The notes under the pieces: model-generated
Database searches by the model: none
What the model was told of the DNA's origin: nothing
The model's input: the letters and a program-made list of their open reading frames with translations, nothing else
Part shown: piece by piece, positions 27,428-34,404 of the stretch
Position numbering within the stretch: the first letter of the stretch is position 1
How the letters are laid out: each line of letters starts with the position of its first letter
Translations under genes and position numbers: made by a program
Assembly (NCBI GenBank): GCA_036262835.1
Contig: DATAID010000033.1
Coordinates: 1 to 64,000 of the forward strand
DNA length: 64,000 nt
Direction of reading: 5' to 3'
DNA from: RBG-16-66-20 sp036262835
GTDB lineage: Bacteria; Pseudomonadota; Gammaproteobacteria; Burkholderiales; SG8-39

Positions 27428-28810
27428 ATGAGCAGCGCGGGCAAAACCGTTCGCATCGGCGCCGGCCTCGGCTTCTACGGCGACTCGTGGCATCCGATCC
27501 GCGCCTCGATCGAGCGCGGCGGCGTGCAGTACATCGCCTCCGATCATCTCTCCGAGCTCACGCTCGCCATCCTGCAGAAGGACCGGCAGAAAGACCGGTC
27601 GGCGGGATACGCGCGCGACGCTGTGCCGATGCTCGCCGATCTCTGGCCGGCCGCGGCAAAGCACAAGGTGAAGTTCATCCTGAATGCGGGCGGCCTGAAC
27701 CCGGAAGGGGCGCGCCTTGCGATCGGCAAAGTCTTCAAGGAGAAAGGCTGGAACGCGAGGATCGCCACGATCACCGGCGACTCGGTGCTCGAGCGCATCG
27801 ACGAGCTGGGAAGCGCAGGCGAGCCGCTCGCGCACATGGATACGGGCGCCGACATCGGGGGGGTGCGCGAGAAGCTGCTCTTCGCCAACGCCTACCTCGG
27901 CGCGCAGCCGATCGCGGAGGCGCTCGCGCAAGGCGCCGACATCGTCCTCACCGGCCGCGTCGCCGACGCCGCGCTCACGCTTGGGCCGCTCGCGCACGAG
28001 TTTGGCTGGCAATGGGACGACTGGGACCGGCTCGCCGCCGGGCTCACGCTCGGCCACCTGCTCGAGTGCTCGGGCCAGGGCTCGGGCGGCAACTTCGGCT
28101 CCTCGGGCGAATGGGCGCGCGTGCCCGACTACGCGAACTTCGGCTACCCGATCGCGGAAGTAAGCGCCGACGGCTCCGCGCTCCTCACCAAGCCGCCGGG
28201 CACGGGCGGCCGCGTGTCCTTCGACACCGTGCGCCAGCAGCTCCTGTACGAAGTGCACAATCCGCACGCCTATTTCTCGCCCGACGTCGTCCTCGACATG
28301 GGCACGCTCCGGTTCGACGACGAAGGCAACGATCGGGTGCGCGTCAAGGGCGCCTCGGGCGCGGCGCGGCCGGAGCGGCTGAAGGTCGTCGCCGGCTTTC
28401 ACGACGGCTGGATGGGCACCGGCATGATCGGCTTCGCCTGGCCCGAGGCCTACGCCAAGTGCGAGAAGGCCGCCGAGGTCGTCCGCACATGGGTGAAGGA
28501 GCGCGACTGGCCGGTCGAGGAAACGAACGTCGAATATGTCGGCTACAACTCGCTCCTCGGCGAAAACGCGGATCCGACCTACCGCGACCAGCTGAACGAA
28601 TGTTTCCTGCGCATGACGATCCGCACCCGGGATCGCAAGGTTGCCGACGGCTTCGGACGCTTTTTCCCCTGGCTCGGTCTCTCGGGGCCGCCGTACGTCG
28701 GAAGCCTGAAGGGCGTTCAACCCGCGAAGGAGTTGCTCGGCATTTGGCCCACGCTGGTGAAAAGAGACCTGGTGGAAACAAAAGTAACAATCGAAGTCGA
28801 AAACGTCTGA
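27428..28810 (+). CDS. atuA: AtuA-family (DUF1446) acyclic terpene utilisation protein, main domain (460 aa)
   Basis: A DUF1446/AtuA N-terminal domain protein. AtuA is required for citronellol/geraniol catabolism in Pseudomonas, but its reaction is not firmly established. Recognisable segments are the start VRIGAGLGFYGDSWHPI, LNAGGLNPEGARL (about residue 87), DIVLTGRVADAALTLGPL (about 176) and GTGGRVSFDTVRQQLLYEVHNP (about 258). The protein stops at 460 aa; the small C-terminal domain found fused in pseudomonad AtuA (about 590 aa) is the separate next gene. Divergent from the liv operon; ATG at 27428. Confidence 0.85.
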   Translation: MSSAGKTVRIGAGLGFYGDSWHPIRASIERGGVQYIASDHLSELTLAILQKDRQKDRSAGYARDAVPMLADLWPAAAKHKVKFILNAGGLNPEGARLAIGKVFKEKGWNARIATITGDSVLERIDELGSAGEPLAHMDTGADIGGVREKLLFANAYLGAQPIAEALAQGADIVLTGRVADAALTLGPLAHEFGWQWDDWDRLAAGLTLGHLLECSGQGSGGNFGSSGEWARVPDYANFGYPIAEVSADGSALLTKPPGTGGRVSFDTVRQQLLYEVHNPHAYFSPDVVLDMGTLRFDDEGNDRVRVKGASGAARPERLKVVAGFHDGWMGTGMIGFAWPEAYAKCEKAAEVVRTWVKERDWPVEETNVEYVGYNSLLGENADPTYRDQLNECFLRMTIRTRDRKVADGFGRFFPWLGLSGPPYVGSLKGVQPAKELLGIWPTLVKRDLVETKVTIEVENV

Positions 28811-29160
28811 TGCGAGTGCCTCTCTGGAAAATCGCGCACGCGCGCTCGGGGGACAAGGCCGACCGGGCGGACATCGGCCTCTTCGCCTTCGACGCCGAGA
28901 CCTACGCGGTGCTCAAGCGCGAAGTGACCAGGGAGAAGCTCGCGCGCCATTTCGGCGCGATGGCGACCGGGCCGGTCGAGCTCTGGCCGCTCGACAACCT
29001 CCTCGCGCTGAAAATCGTGCTGAACGGCGCGCTGCAGGGCGGCGCCGCGCGCTCGATCCGCATGGACAACCTGGGCAAGAACGTCGCCGCGCAGCTGCTG
29101 CGAATGGAAATCGACGCGCCGGAGAATCTGCCGCGTCTTGCTCGTGAAAAAACCTCCTAG
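28810..29160 (+). CDS. AtuA C-terminal-domain protein (116 aa), split partner of atuA
   Basis: Corresponds to the small C-terminal domain usually fused to AtuA/DUF1446. The LWKIAHARSGDKADRADIGLFAF opening and the ELWPLDNLLALKIVLNGALQGG segment (about residues 58-79) are family features. ATG overlaps the atuA stop by one base (TGATG), so the two halves (460 + 116 aa, together near the fused length) should be made together and probably associate. The function is unknown apart from its link to branched-chain/terpenoid acyl-CoA catabolism. Confidence 0.82.
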   Translation: MRVPLWKIAHARSGDKADRADIGLFAFDAETYAVLKREVTREKLARHFGAMATGPVELWPLDNLLALKIVLNGALQGGAARSIRMDNLGKNVAAQLLRMEIDAPENLPRLAREKTS

Positions 29161-29728
29161 GAAAAGATCCCAGAACGGAAATCGCCGCGAGGACCTGCTG
29201 CGCGTGTGCGCGCGCCTTTTCCGCGAGAAGGGGTTCGACGGCACGACGATCCGCGACATCTCGGGCGCGGCAGGCATGCATTCGGGCAGCCCCTTCTATC
29301 ATTTCCCGAGCAAGCAGGAGATGCTGCTCGCGGTGATGGAGCAGGGCCTCGCCGAGGGCCTGCGCCGCTCGGAGGCGGTGCTCGCCGCGCGCATCGAGCC
29401 CGAGGAGAAATTCCGCCGCCTCATTCGCGCCCACCTCGGCACGATCCTCGAGGAAGGGAACGATTTCATTCCCGTCATGCTCTACGAATGGCGCGCGCTC
29501 ACGCCGGCCAACCGGCGGCGCGTGATCGAAATGAAGGACCGCTATGACGCGCTCTGGCAGAAGGTGCTCGACGAGCTGGAGGGGGCAGGCCGCGTGGCCG
29601 GCGATGCGCAGCTCGCGCGCCTTCTCGTGCTCGGCGCGGTGAACTGGTCGGCGCAGTGGTACCGTCCGGGCGGGCGGCTCTCGCTCGATGAAATCGCCGC
29701 CCAGGCGACGCGTCTCCTGCTCAAATGA
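29144..29728 (+). CDS. TetR/AcrR-family transcriptional regulator (194 aa)
   Basis: The N-terminal TetR helix-turn-helix spans about residues 15-60: LFREKGFDGTTIRDISGAAGMHSGSPFYHFPSKQEML, in which GSPFYHFPSK is the recognition helix end. The C-terminal ligand domain is all helical. The start could be TTG at 29138 or GTG at 29144; both overlap the end of the upstream gene. It is co-directional with the atuA pair and shares an ATGA overlap with dsbB. By position it probably responds to an acyl-CoA or terpenoid ligand and may bind the palindrome at 27384 (inference). Confidence 0.9.
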   Translation: MKKPPRKRSQNGNRREDLLRVCARLFREKGFDGTTIRDISGAAGMHSGSPFYHFPSKQEMLLAVMEQGLAEGLRRSEAVLAARIEPEEKFRRLIRAHLGTILEEGNDFIPVMLYEWRALTPANRRRVIEMKDRYDALWQKVLDELEGAGRVAGDAQLARLLVLGAVNWSAQWYRPGGRLSLDEIAAQATRLLLK

Positions 29729-30222
29729 CCCTGAAAAACGACCGATTCCTCTTCGCGCTGCCGGCGCTCGCCGCCGCCGGGCTCCTCGCCTTCGGCTACT
29801 ACCTCCAGTACTTCCAGGACCAGGACCCCTGCCCGCTCTGCCTCGTGCAGCGCGGCTTCTATTTCCTTGTTCTCTTGATCTTTGCCGCCCTGGCCTTGCA
29901 TAACCCGCCGAAAAGGCTTGCAAAAAATGCTTATTGCATCGCCGCACTGGCGGCGGCGCTGGGCGGGGCGGCGGTCGCGGGCCGCCAGGTCTGGCTGCAG
30001 CACCTGCCCGCCGACAAGGTGCCCGCCTGCGGGCCGGACCTCTTCTTCATGCTGAAGAACCTGCCCCTGCAGCGCACCCTCGAGAAACTCTTCGCGGGCT
30101 CCGGGCAGTGCGCGGAGGTACACTGGAAGCTCCTCGGCCTCTCCATCGCCGAGTGGTCGCTCGCGTGGTTCGCGCTCCTGGCGCTGTACGCGCTGTGGCT
30201 CGCGTTCCGAAGGCGGGCGTAA
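29725..30222 (+). CDS. dsbB: Disulfide bond formation protein B (165 aa)
   Basis: Inner-membrane quinone reductase that reoxidises DsbA. Four transmembrane segments; the first periplasmic loop carries CPLC (about residues 36-39) and the second carries the CGPDL...SGQC cysteine pair (about 102 and 126), the two redox pairs that define DsbB. Length is typical. ATG overlaps the TetR stop (ATGA). The association with the TetR gene looks coincidental. A dsbA partner is not in the window. Confidence 0.93.
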   Translation: MTLKNDRFLFALPALAAAGLLAFGYYLQYFQDQDPCPLCLVQRGFYFLVLLIFAALALHNPPKRLAKNAYCIAALAAALGGAAVAGRQVWLQHLPADKVPACGPDLFFMLKNLPLQRTLEKLFAGSGQCAEVHWKLLGLSIAEWSLAWFALLALYALWLAFRRRA

Positions 30223-30247
30223 AAAAAACGCCTTAAAGGGAGGCACC

Positions 30248-31708
30248 ATGGACTTCTCGGTTCTCGCAAACTCGCTGCAATCCACGCTCGGCGGTCAGCT
30301 TCCCGCGATCTTCGGGGCGCTCGCCATCATCGCGGTCGGCTGGCTGATCGCGGTCATCGTGCGCGCCGCGGCGCGCCGCCTGCTGCGCCTGCTAAAGGTC
30401 GACGACCGCATCTCGGACTCGACCGGCCAGAAGGTATCCGTCGAGAACGGCATCGCGGTGGGCGTGTTCTGGCTGATCATCCTGGTGACGCTGGTCGCGG
30501 TGTTCGACTCGCTGCACCTGGATCGCATCTCGAACCCGTTCGCGCAGATGGTGACGGGCATCGTCGGCTACGCGCCGCGCCTTGTCGCCGGCACCATCCT
30601 CGTGATCATCGCCTGGCTCGTCGCCACGCTCCTGCAGGCGCTCGTCGTGCGCGCGCTCGCCGCGAGCAAGATCGGCGCACGGCTCTCCGAGGAAGCCGGC
30701 ATGGAGCCGATGAGCAAGACCGTCGGCAACGTGCTCTTCTGGCTGGTGATCCTCCTTTTCGTGCCGAGCGTGCTCGCGGCGTTCGACCTGCGCGGCCTGC
30801 TCGAGCCGGTGCAGGGCATGCTCGGCAAGTTCCTCGACATGATTCCGAACATCTTCGGCGCGGCCGTCATCGGCTTCGTGGGCTGGCTGGTCGCGCGGGT
30901 GCTGAGCGGCCTGGTGACGAACATCCTTTCGGCCGCCGGCGTCGACCGGATGGGCTCGAGGATCGGGCTCGCCGACGCGGTCAAGCTCTCGCGCCTCGCC
31001 GGCACGATCGTCTTCATCGTCGTGTTCGTGCCGACGCTGATCGCCGCGTTCGACGCGCTCAAGATCGAGGCGGTCTCCAAGCCCGCGACCGACATGCTGC
31101 AGCGGCTGCTCGCGGCGGTGCCGAACCTCGTGGCCGCGGCGTTGATCCTCGTGGTCACCTGGTATGTCGCCAAGTTCGCCGCCGACGTGCTCGCGCGCCT
31201 GCTCGCCGGCATGGGGCTGGATGCGGTGCCCGAGAAGATCGGCATGAGCGCGGCCTTCGCGGGCAGCTTCAAGCCCACGACGCTCGTGCGCGGGGTCGCG
31301 CTTTTCTTCGCGATGCTCTTCGCCACGGTGGAAGCCGCCAATCGCCTGGAGTTCACCCAGGTGCGCGACCTCGTCAGCATGTTCATCAAGTTCGGCGGCG
31401 AGATCCTGCTCGGCGGCGCGATCCTCGCGATCGGCTTCTGGCTCGCCAACCTCGCCTACGAGGCGATCCACCGCGCGAGCGGCGAGAAGAAGACCGGCGT
31501 GGCGCGCCTCGCGCGCGTCGCCATCCTCGGCCTGGTCATCGCCATGGGCCTGCGCGCCATGGGCATCGCCGACGACATCGTCAACCTCGCCTTCGGCCTG
31601 ACGCTCGGCGCGGTCGCGGTCGCGGTGGCGCTCTCCTTCGGCCTCGGCGGACGCGAAGCCGCCGGGCGCCAGATGGAGCACTGGCTCTCGCAGCTGCGCA
31701 AGGACTAG
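30248..31708 (+). CDS. Mechanosensitive-channel-like membrane protein with repeated TM-helix units (486 aa)
   Basis: An inner-membrane protein built from tandem amphipathic/transmembrane repeats of the 'conserved TM helix' type (PF05552). The pattern (P..-GA-(x)-I-(x)-GW--A--L-- followed by a linker with a charged helix) recurs at about residues 15-60, 105-150, 190-235 and 285-335, with a last hydrophobic pair near 380-470. It ends LSFGLGGREAAGRQMEHWL, the standard C-terminus of this group. I do not see a full MscS beta domain, so channel activity is by homology only. A good Shine-Dalgarno (AAGGGAGG) precedes ATG at 30248. Confidence 0.82.
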   Translation: MDFSVLANSLQSTLGGQLPAIFGALAIIAVGWLIAVIVRAAARRLLRLLKVDDRISDSTGQKVSVENGIAVGVFWLIILVTLVAVFDSLHLDRISNPFAQMVTGIVGYAPRLVAGTILVIIAWLVATLLQALVVRALAASKIGARLSEEAGMEPMSKTVGNVLFWLVILLFVPSVLAAFDLRGLLEPVQGMLGKFLDMIPNIFGAAVIGFVGWLVARVLSGLVTNILSAAGVDRMGSRIGLADAVKLSRLAGTIVFIVVFVPTLIAAFDALKIEAVSKPATDMLQRLLAAVPNLVAAALILVVTWYVAKFAADVLARLLAGMGLDAVPEKIGMSAAFAGSFKPTTLVRGVALFFAMLFATVEAANRLEFTQVRDLVSMFIKFGGEILLGGAILAIGFWLANLAYEAIHRASGEKKTGVARLARVAILGLVIAMGLRAMGIADDIVNLAFGLTLGAVAVAVALSFGLGGREAAGRQMEHWLSQLRKD

Positions 31709-31737
31709 CAAATGCGCAAGCGGTGGCGGCGCCGGGG

Positions 31738-32364
31738 ATGATCCGGATCCTCGGCAGGGCGAATTCGTTCAACGTCCGCAAGGTGCTGTGGACGTGCGGC
31801 GAGCTGGGGCTCGATTTTCAGCGCGAGGATTGGGGCCGCGGCTACCGGCCGACCACGGATGCCGAGTTCCGCGCGGTCAATCCGATCGGCCTCGTCCCCG
31901 CGGTGATCGACGGCGATGTCCTGCTGCGCGAATCCAACACGATCGTGCGCTACCTCGCGAGCAAGTACGCGCCCGGCTCGCCGTTATATCCGACCGACCT
32001 CGTGGCACGCGCACGCGCCGAACAGTGGATGGATTGGGCGAATTACGAAACTTCGATCTCGCTCAGGGGCGCGTTCCTCGGCGGCATGCTGAACGAGCCG
32101 CCCTGGAACCATCCCTGGTTCGTCGAGCGCGGCCGGGCGCAGATCACGAAAGAAGTCGGCCAGCTCGAGGAGCATCTGCAGGGCACCGGCCCGTACGTCA
32201 CCGGCGAAACCTTCACCGTCGGCGACATCCCGGTCGGCCTCGTCGTCAACCGGTGGTTTCATCTCAACTTCGAGCGCCCGCACTATCCGGCGGTCGAGGC
32301 CTACTACGAGACGCTCTCGCGGCGCGCGCCCTTTCGGGCGCACGTCCGCAACGGACTGCCCTGA
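31738..32364 (+). CDS. Glutathione S-transferase family protein (208 aa)
   Basis: Thioredoxin-fold N-terminus (MIRILGRANSFNVRKVLWTCGELGLDF) with NPIGLVPAVIDGDVLLRESNTIVRYL (about residues 48-73), the glutathione-binding cis-Pro and ES motif, then an all-helical domain with TGETFTVGDIPVGLVVNRW. Similar to the GstB-like bacterial subgroup, with Ser/Asn as probable activating residue (RANSFNV). ATG at 31738 is chosen; a GTG 15 bp upstream adds five low-information residues. Substrate unknown. Confidence 0.9.
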   Translation: MIRILGRANSFNVRKVLWTCGELGLDFQREDWGRGYRPTTDAEFRAVNPIGLVPAVIDGDVLLRESNTIVRYLASKYAPGSPLYPTDLVARARAEQWMDWANYETSISLRGAFLGGMLNEPPWNHPWFVERGRAQITKEVGQLEEHLQGTGPYVTGETFTVGDIPVGLVVNRWFHLNFERPHYPAVEAYYETLSRRAPFRAHVRNGLP

Positions 32365-32376
32365 CCTTCCTGACCG

Positions 32377-32841
32377 CTACTGCGCCTTCTTCGCGCCCGC
32401 CAGATTGGCGTCGACGTAATGGATGTCGAAGGGGCCCTCGCCGCTCACCTGGATGATGGTCGGACCCTTGCTGAACGCATAGTGGTGCTGCTTTGCGGGC
32501 AGATAGTGATAGCCGCCGGCTTTGAGCGCATGCGCGGCCTTCGTGTCCGCTTTGTCGCCCATGCCCAGGTAGAGGGTGCCTGAGATGATGGTCAGGTTCT
32601 CGGTCTGCGAATGCCAGTGCGGCGCAATCCTGTAGTTGGCGGGCGCCTTGAGGCGGATGGTGAACGGCCCGGGCTTGCTGGGGTCGCCGTTCAGCACGGC
32701 AAGCTTGGCGCCTTTGGGCAGCGAGGGCGGCGCATCTCCCCATTTGATGTCGCCGGGATTCAGCATCACCTGCTCGTCGGCTAGGGCGGCGCCCGCGACA
32801 AGAACAGCGGCGATCGCGCCGGCGGTGAACGTTTTCCTCAT
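32377..32841 (-). CDS. Exported cupin-domain protein (154 aa)
   Basis: Signal peptide MRKTFTAGAIAAVLVAGAALA, then one cupin barrel. Metal-binding motif 1 is PHWHSQTENLTIISGTLYLG (about residues 76-95), with the His/His/Glu pattern, and motif 2 includes YHYLPAKQHHYAF (about 113). ATG at 32841 follows a GAGGAGA Shine-Dalgarno and gives the signal peptide. Similar periplasmic cupins are of unknown function. Convergent with the GST gene, 12 bp between the two stops. Confidence 0.87.
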   Translation of the reverse strand: MRKTFTAGAIAAVLVAGAALADEQVMLNPGDIKWGDAPPSLPKGAKLAVLNGDPSKPGPFTIRLKAPANYRIAPHWHSQTENLTIISGTLYLGMGDKADTKAAHALKAGGYHYLPAKQHHYAFSKGPTIIQVSGEGPFDIHYVDANLAGAKKAQ

Positions 32842-32925
32842 GACGGTCTCCTCTCGGTCGTGGAAGTACGAGCGGGATGCTGCCATAGCGGACTGCAGTC
32901 GGAAGTCACGCGGACCGCTACAACG

Positions 32926-33291
32926 TCAGCCTCCCGAAATAGCCCGGGCGAGCGCCGAGATGACTTCCGGCTGCTCTCCCACAGGCGGGTCGAGACGGAT
33001 CTCAAGGTCCTTGTAGCTGCTGCGGATGCTTTCGGCGAGGTTGGGCAGGTCTTCCTTGAGATGGCTGCCGGCGCCGAAGAACACCGGGACGACCCGGAAG
33101 CGCCGCACGCCTTCGGCGTAAAGCGTGCCGATGCATTCGCTGAGCGAAGGGTGCATCAATTCGAGGAACGCGAGCGCGATGCGCTCGCCGGGCGCGCGCT
33201 CGGCGAGCTCTAGCGCAAGGCGCCGGAACGGCCGCGCCCAATCGGGATCACGGGCGCCGTGGGCAAAGAGGACGATCGCGCGCTCGGCCAT
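32926..33291 (-). CDS. CbiX/SirB-type sirohydrochlorin chelatase (121 aa)
   Basis: A small chelatase of the CbiX family that inserts Fe2+ (or Co2+) into sirohydrochlorin. Catalytic histidine regions are VLFAHGARDP (about residue 10) and FFGAGSHLKEDLP (about 80), the standard CbiX-S pair. ATG at 33291 lies inside the 3' end of the upstream methyltransferase gene, which runs to 33210, so the two overlap by 82 bp in different frames. It is the last gene of the sulfite-reduction operon and most likely makes siroheme for the reductase at 34352. No dehydrogenase gene for precorrin-2 is in the window. Confidence 0.88.
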   Translation of the reverse strand: MAERAIVLFAHGARDPDWARPFRRLALELAERAPGERIALAFLELMHPSLSECIGTLYAEGVRRFRVVPVFFGAGSHLKEDLPNLAESIRSSYKDLEIRLDPPVGEQPEVISALARAISGG

Positions 33292-34013
33292 GCGCGGATT
33301 ATCGCCGCATCGGCGAAGACTTCGCCGAGCAGGATGAGCGAGGGTCCGCCCGAGCCGCGGGCCGCGATCTCGGGCAGGCGATCGAGGGTGCCGAAGTCGA
33401 AGCTCGCCTCGGGCAGAGAGGCGTTCTCGACCACCGCGACCGGCGTCGCGGCGGGCTTGCCGGCGGCGAGCAGGTCGCGCCGGATCGAGTCGGCTTCGCC
33501 GGCGCCCATGTAGATCGCGACCGTGTCGGCCGCGACGGCGGTCCGCAGCCAATCGTTCGGCGCTTCGCCCGGGGCGGCGCGCGTCGTCAGGAAGGCAACC
33601 GAGCGGGACAAGCCGCGCCGGGTGAGCGACGTCCTCAATTCCGCTGCCGCCGCGAGCGCGGCCGTGACGCCGGGAACGATCTCGAACGCAATCCCGTTCT
33701 CCTTCAGGAAAGCCATTTCTTCGTGAGCACGGCCGAAGAGCAGGGGGTCGCCCCCCTTCAGGCGCACGACCACCTCGTGCTTGCGGGCCGCATCCACCAG
33801 GCGCTTGTTGATGAAGTGCTGAGCGGTGGAGAGCTTGCCGGAGCGCTTTCCGACTTCGACTTTGGCGGCACGCGAAGCGAGAGCAAGAACCTCCCGCGAG
33901 ACCAAAGCATCATGAAACAGGACGTCGGCGCGCTCGAGCAGGCGCGCGGCGCGAAGGGTGAGCAGGTCCGCCGCCCCGGGTCCAGCGCCGACGAGGTAAA
34001 CGGTGCCCGTCAT
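33210..34013 (-). CDS. cobA: Uroporphyrinogen-III C-methyltransferase (267 aa)
   Basis: SUMT adds two SAM-derived methyls to uroporphyrinogen III to make precorrin-2, the first siroheme/cobalamin step. Motifs: VYLVGAGPGAADLLTLRA at the N-terminus, VVRLKGGDPLLFGRAHEE (about residue 85) and VTAALAAAAELRTSLTRRG. The conserved fold ends near residue 243 (LILLGEVFADA); the final ~25 residues are unconserved and Arg/Ser/Pro-rich because the frame reads over the start of the chelatase gene. ATG at 34013, one base after the DUF934 stop. Confidence 0.93.
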   Translation of the reverse strand: MTGTVYLVGAGPGAADLLTLRAARLLERADVLFHDALVSREVLALASRAAKVEVGKRSGKLSTAQHFINKRLVDAARKHEVVVRLKGGDPLLFGRAHEEMAFLKENGIAFEIVPGVTAALAAAAELRTSLTRRGLSRSVAFLTTRAAPGEAPNDWLRTAVAADTVAIYMGAGEADSIRRDLLAAGKPAATPVAVVENASLPEASFDFGTLDRLPEIAARGSGGPSLILLGEVFADAAIIRAWPSARSSSLPTAPVIPIGRGRSGALR

Positions 34014-34014
34014 C

Positions 34015-34404
34015 TCAGGCGGCGCGGCGCCGAAAGAGCGGCAGCGGCTGCGCGGTGCTCGACTGATAGGACTCGCTGAAGTCGCCAAAGCCGGCGAGCG
34101 CCTCCTGCGGATCCTCGCCCGCGCGCAGCTCGAAAGCGTCGAAGCCGCACTGCGCCATGGAGCGGAGATGATCGCGGCCGACCGCGCCGATCGCCCGCAG
34201 CTCGCCCTTGTAGCCGTAGCGCTCGCGCAGGAGGCGCGCGAGCGAGAAACCGCGTCCGTCGCCAAACTTCGGAAAGCGCACCGCGACCACGCGCGCCTGG
34301 CCGAGCGAGGCGGCGACGAGCGCCGGATCGTCGGTCGGCTCGAGCACGAGGTCAGGCGGCGGCGAGCTCTCGGCGAGGCGCCGGTGCTTGATCAGGACGG
34401 GCAT
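34015..34404 (-). CDS. DUF934 protein, sulfite-reductase-associated (129 aa)
   Basis: A small soluble protein of the DUF934 family, found almost always beside CysI-type sulfite reductases and thought to assist assimilatory sulfate reduction; its reaction is unknown. Signature VRFPKFGDGRGFSLARLLRERYGYKGELRAIG (about residues 42-74) and DHLRSMAQCGFDAFEL. ATG at 34404 is inside the end of the cysI gene, a 53-bp overlap in another frame. Confidence 0.88.
   Translation of the reverse strand: MPVLIKHRRLAESSPPPDLVLEPTDDPALVAASLGQARVVAVRFPKFGDGRGFSLARLLRERYGYKGELRAIGAVGRDHLRSMAQCGFDAFELRAGEDPQEALAGFGDFSESYQSSTAQPLPLFRRRAA

Noticed and set aside
27356..28720. A long minus-strand frame extending LivH upstream
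   Set aside because: It is antisense to atuA and lacks family sequence; the strong Shine-Dalgarno and TTG at 27355 give the correct LivH N-terminus.
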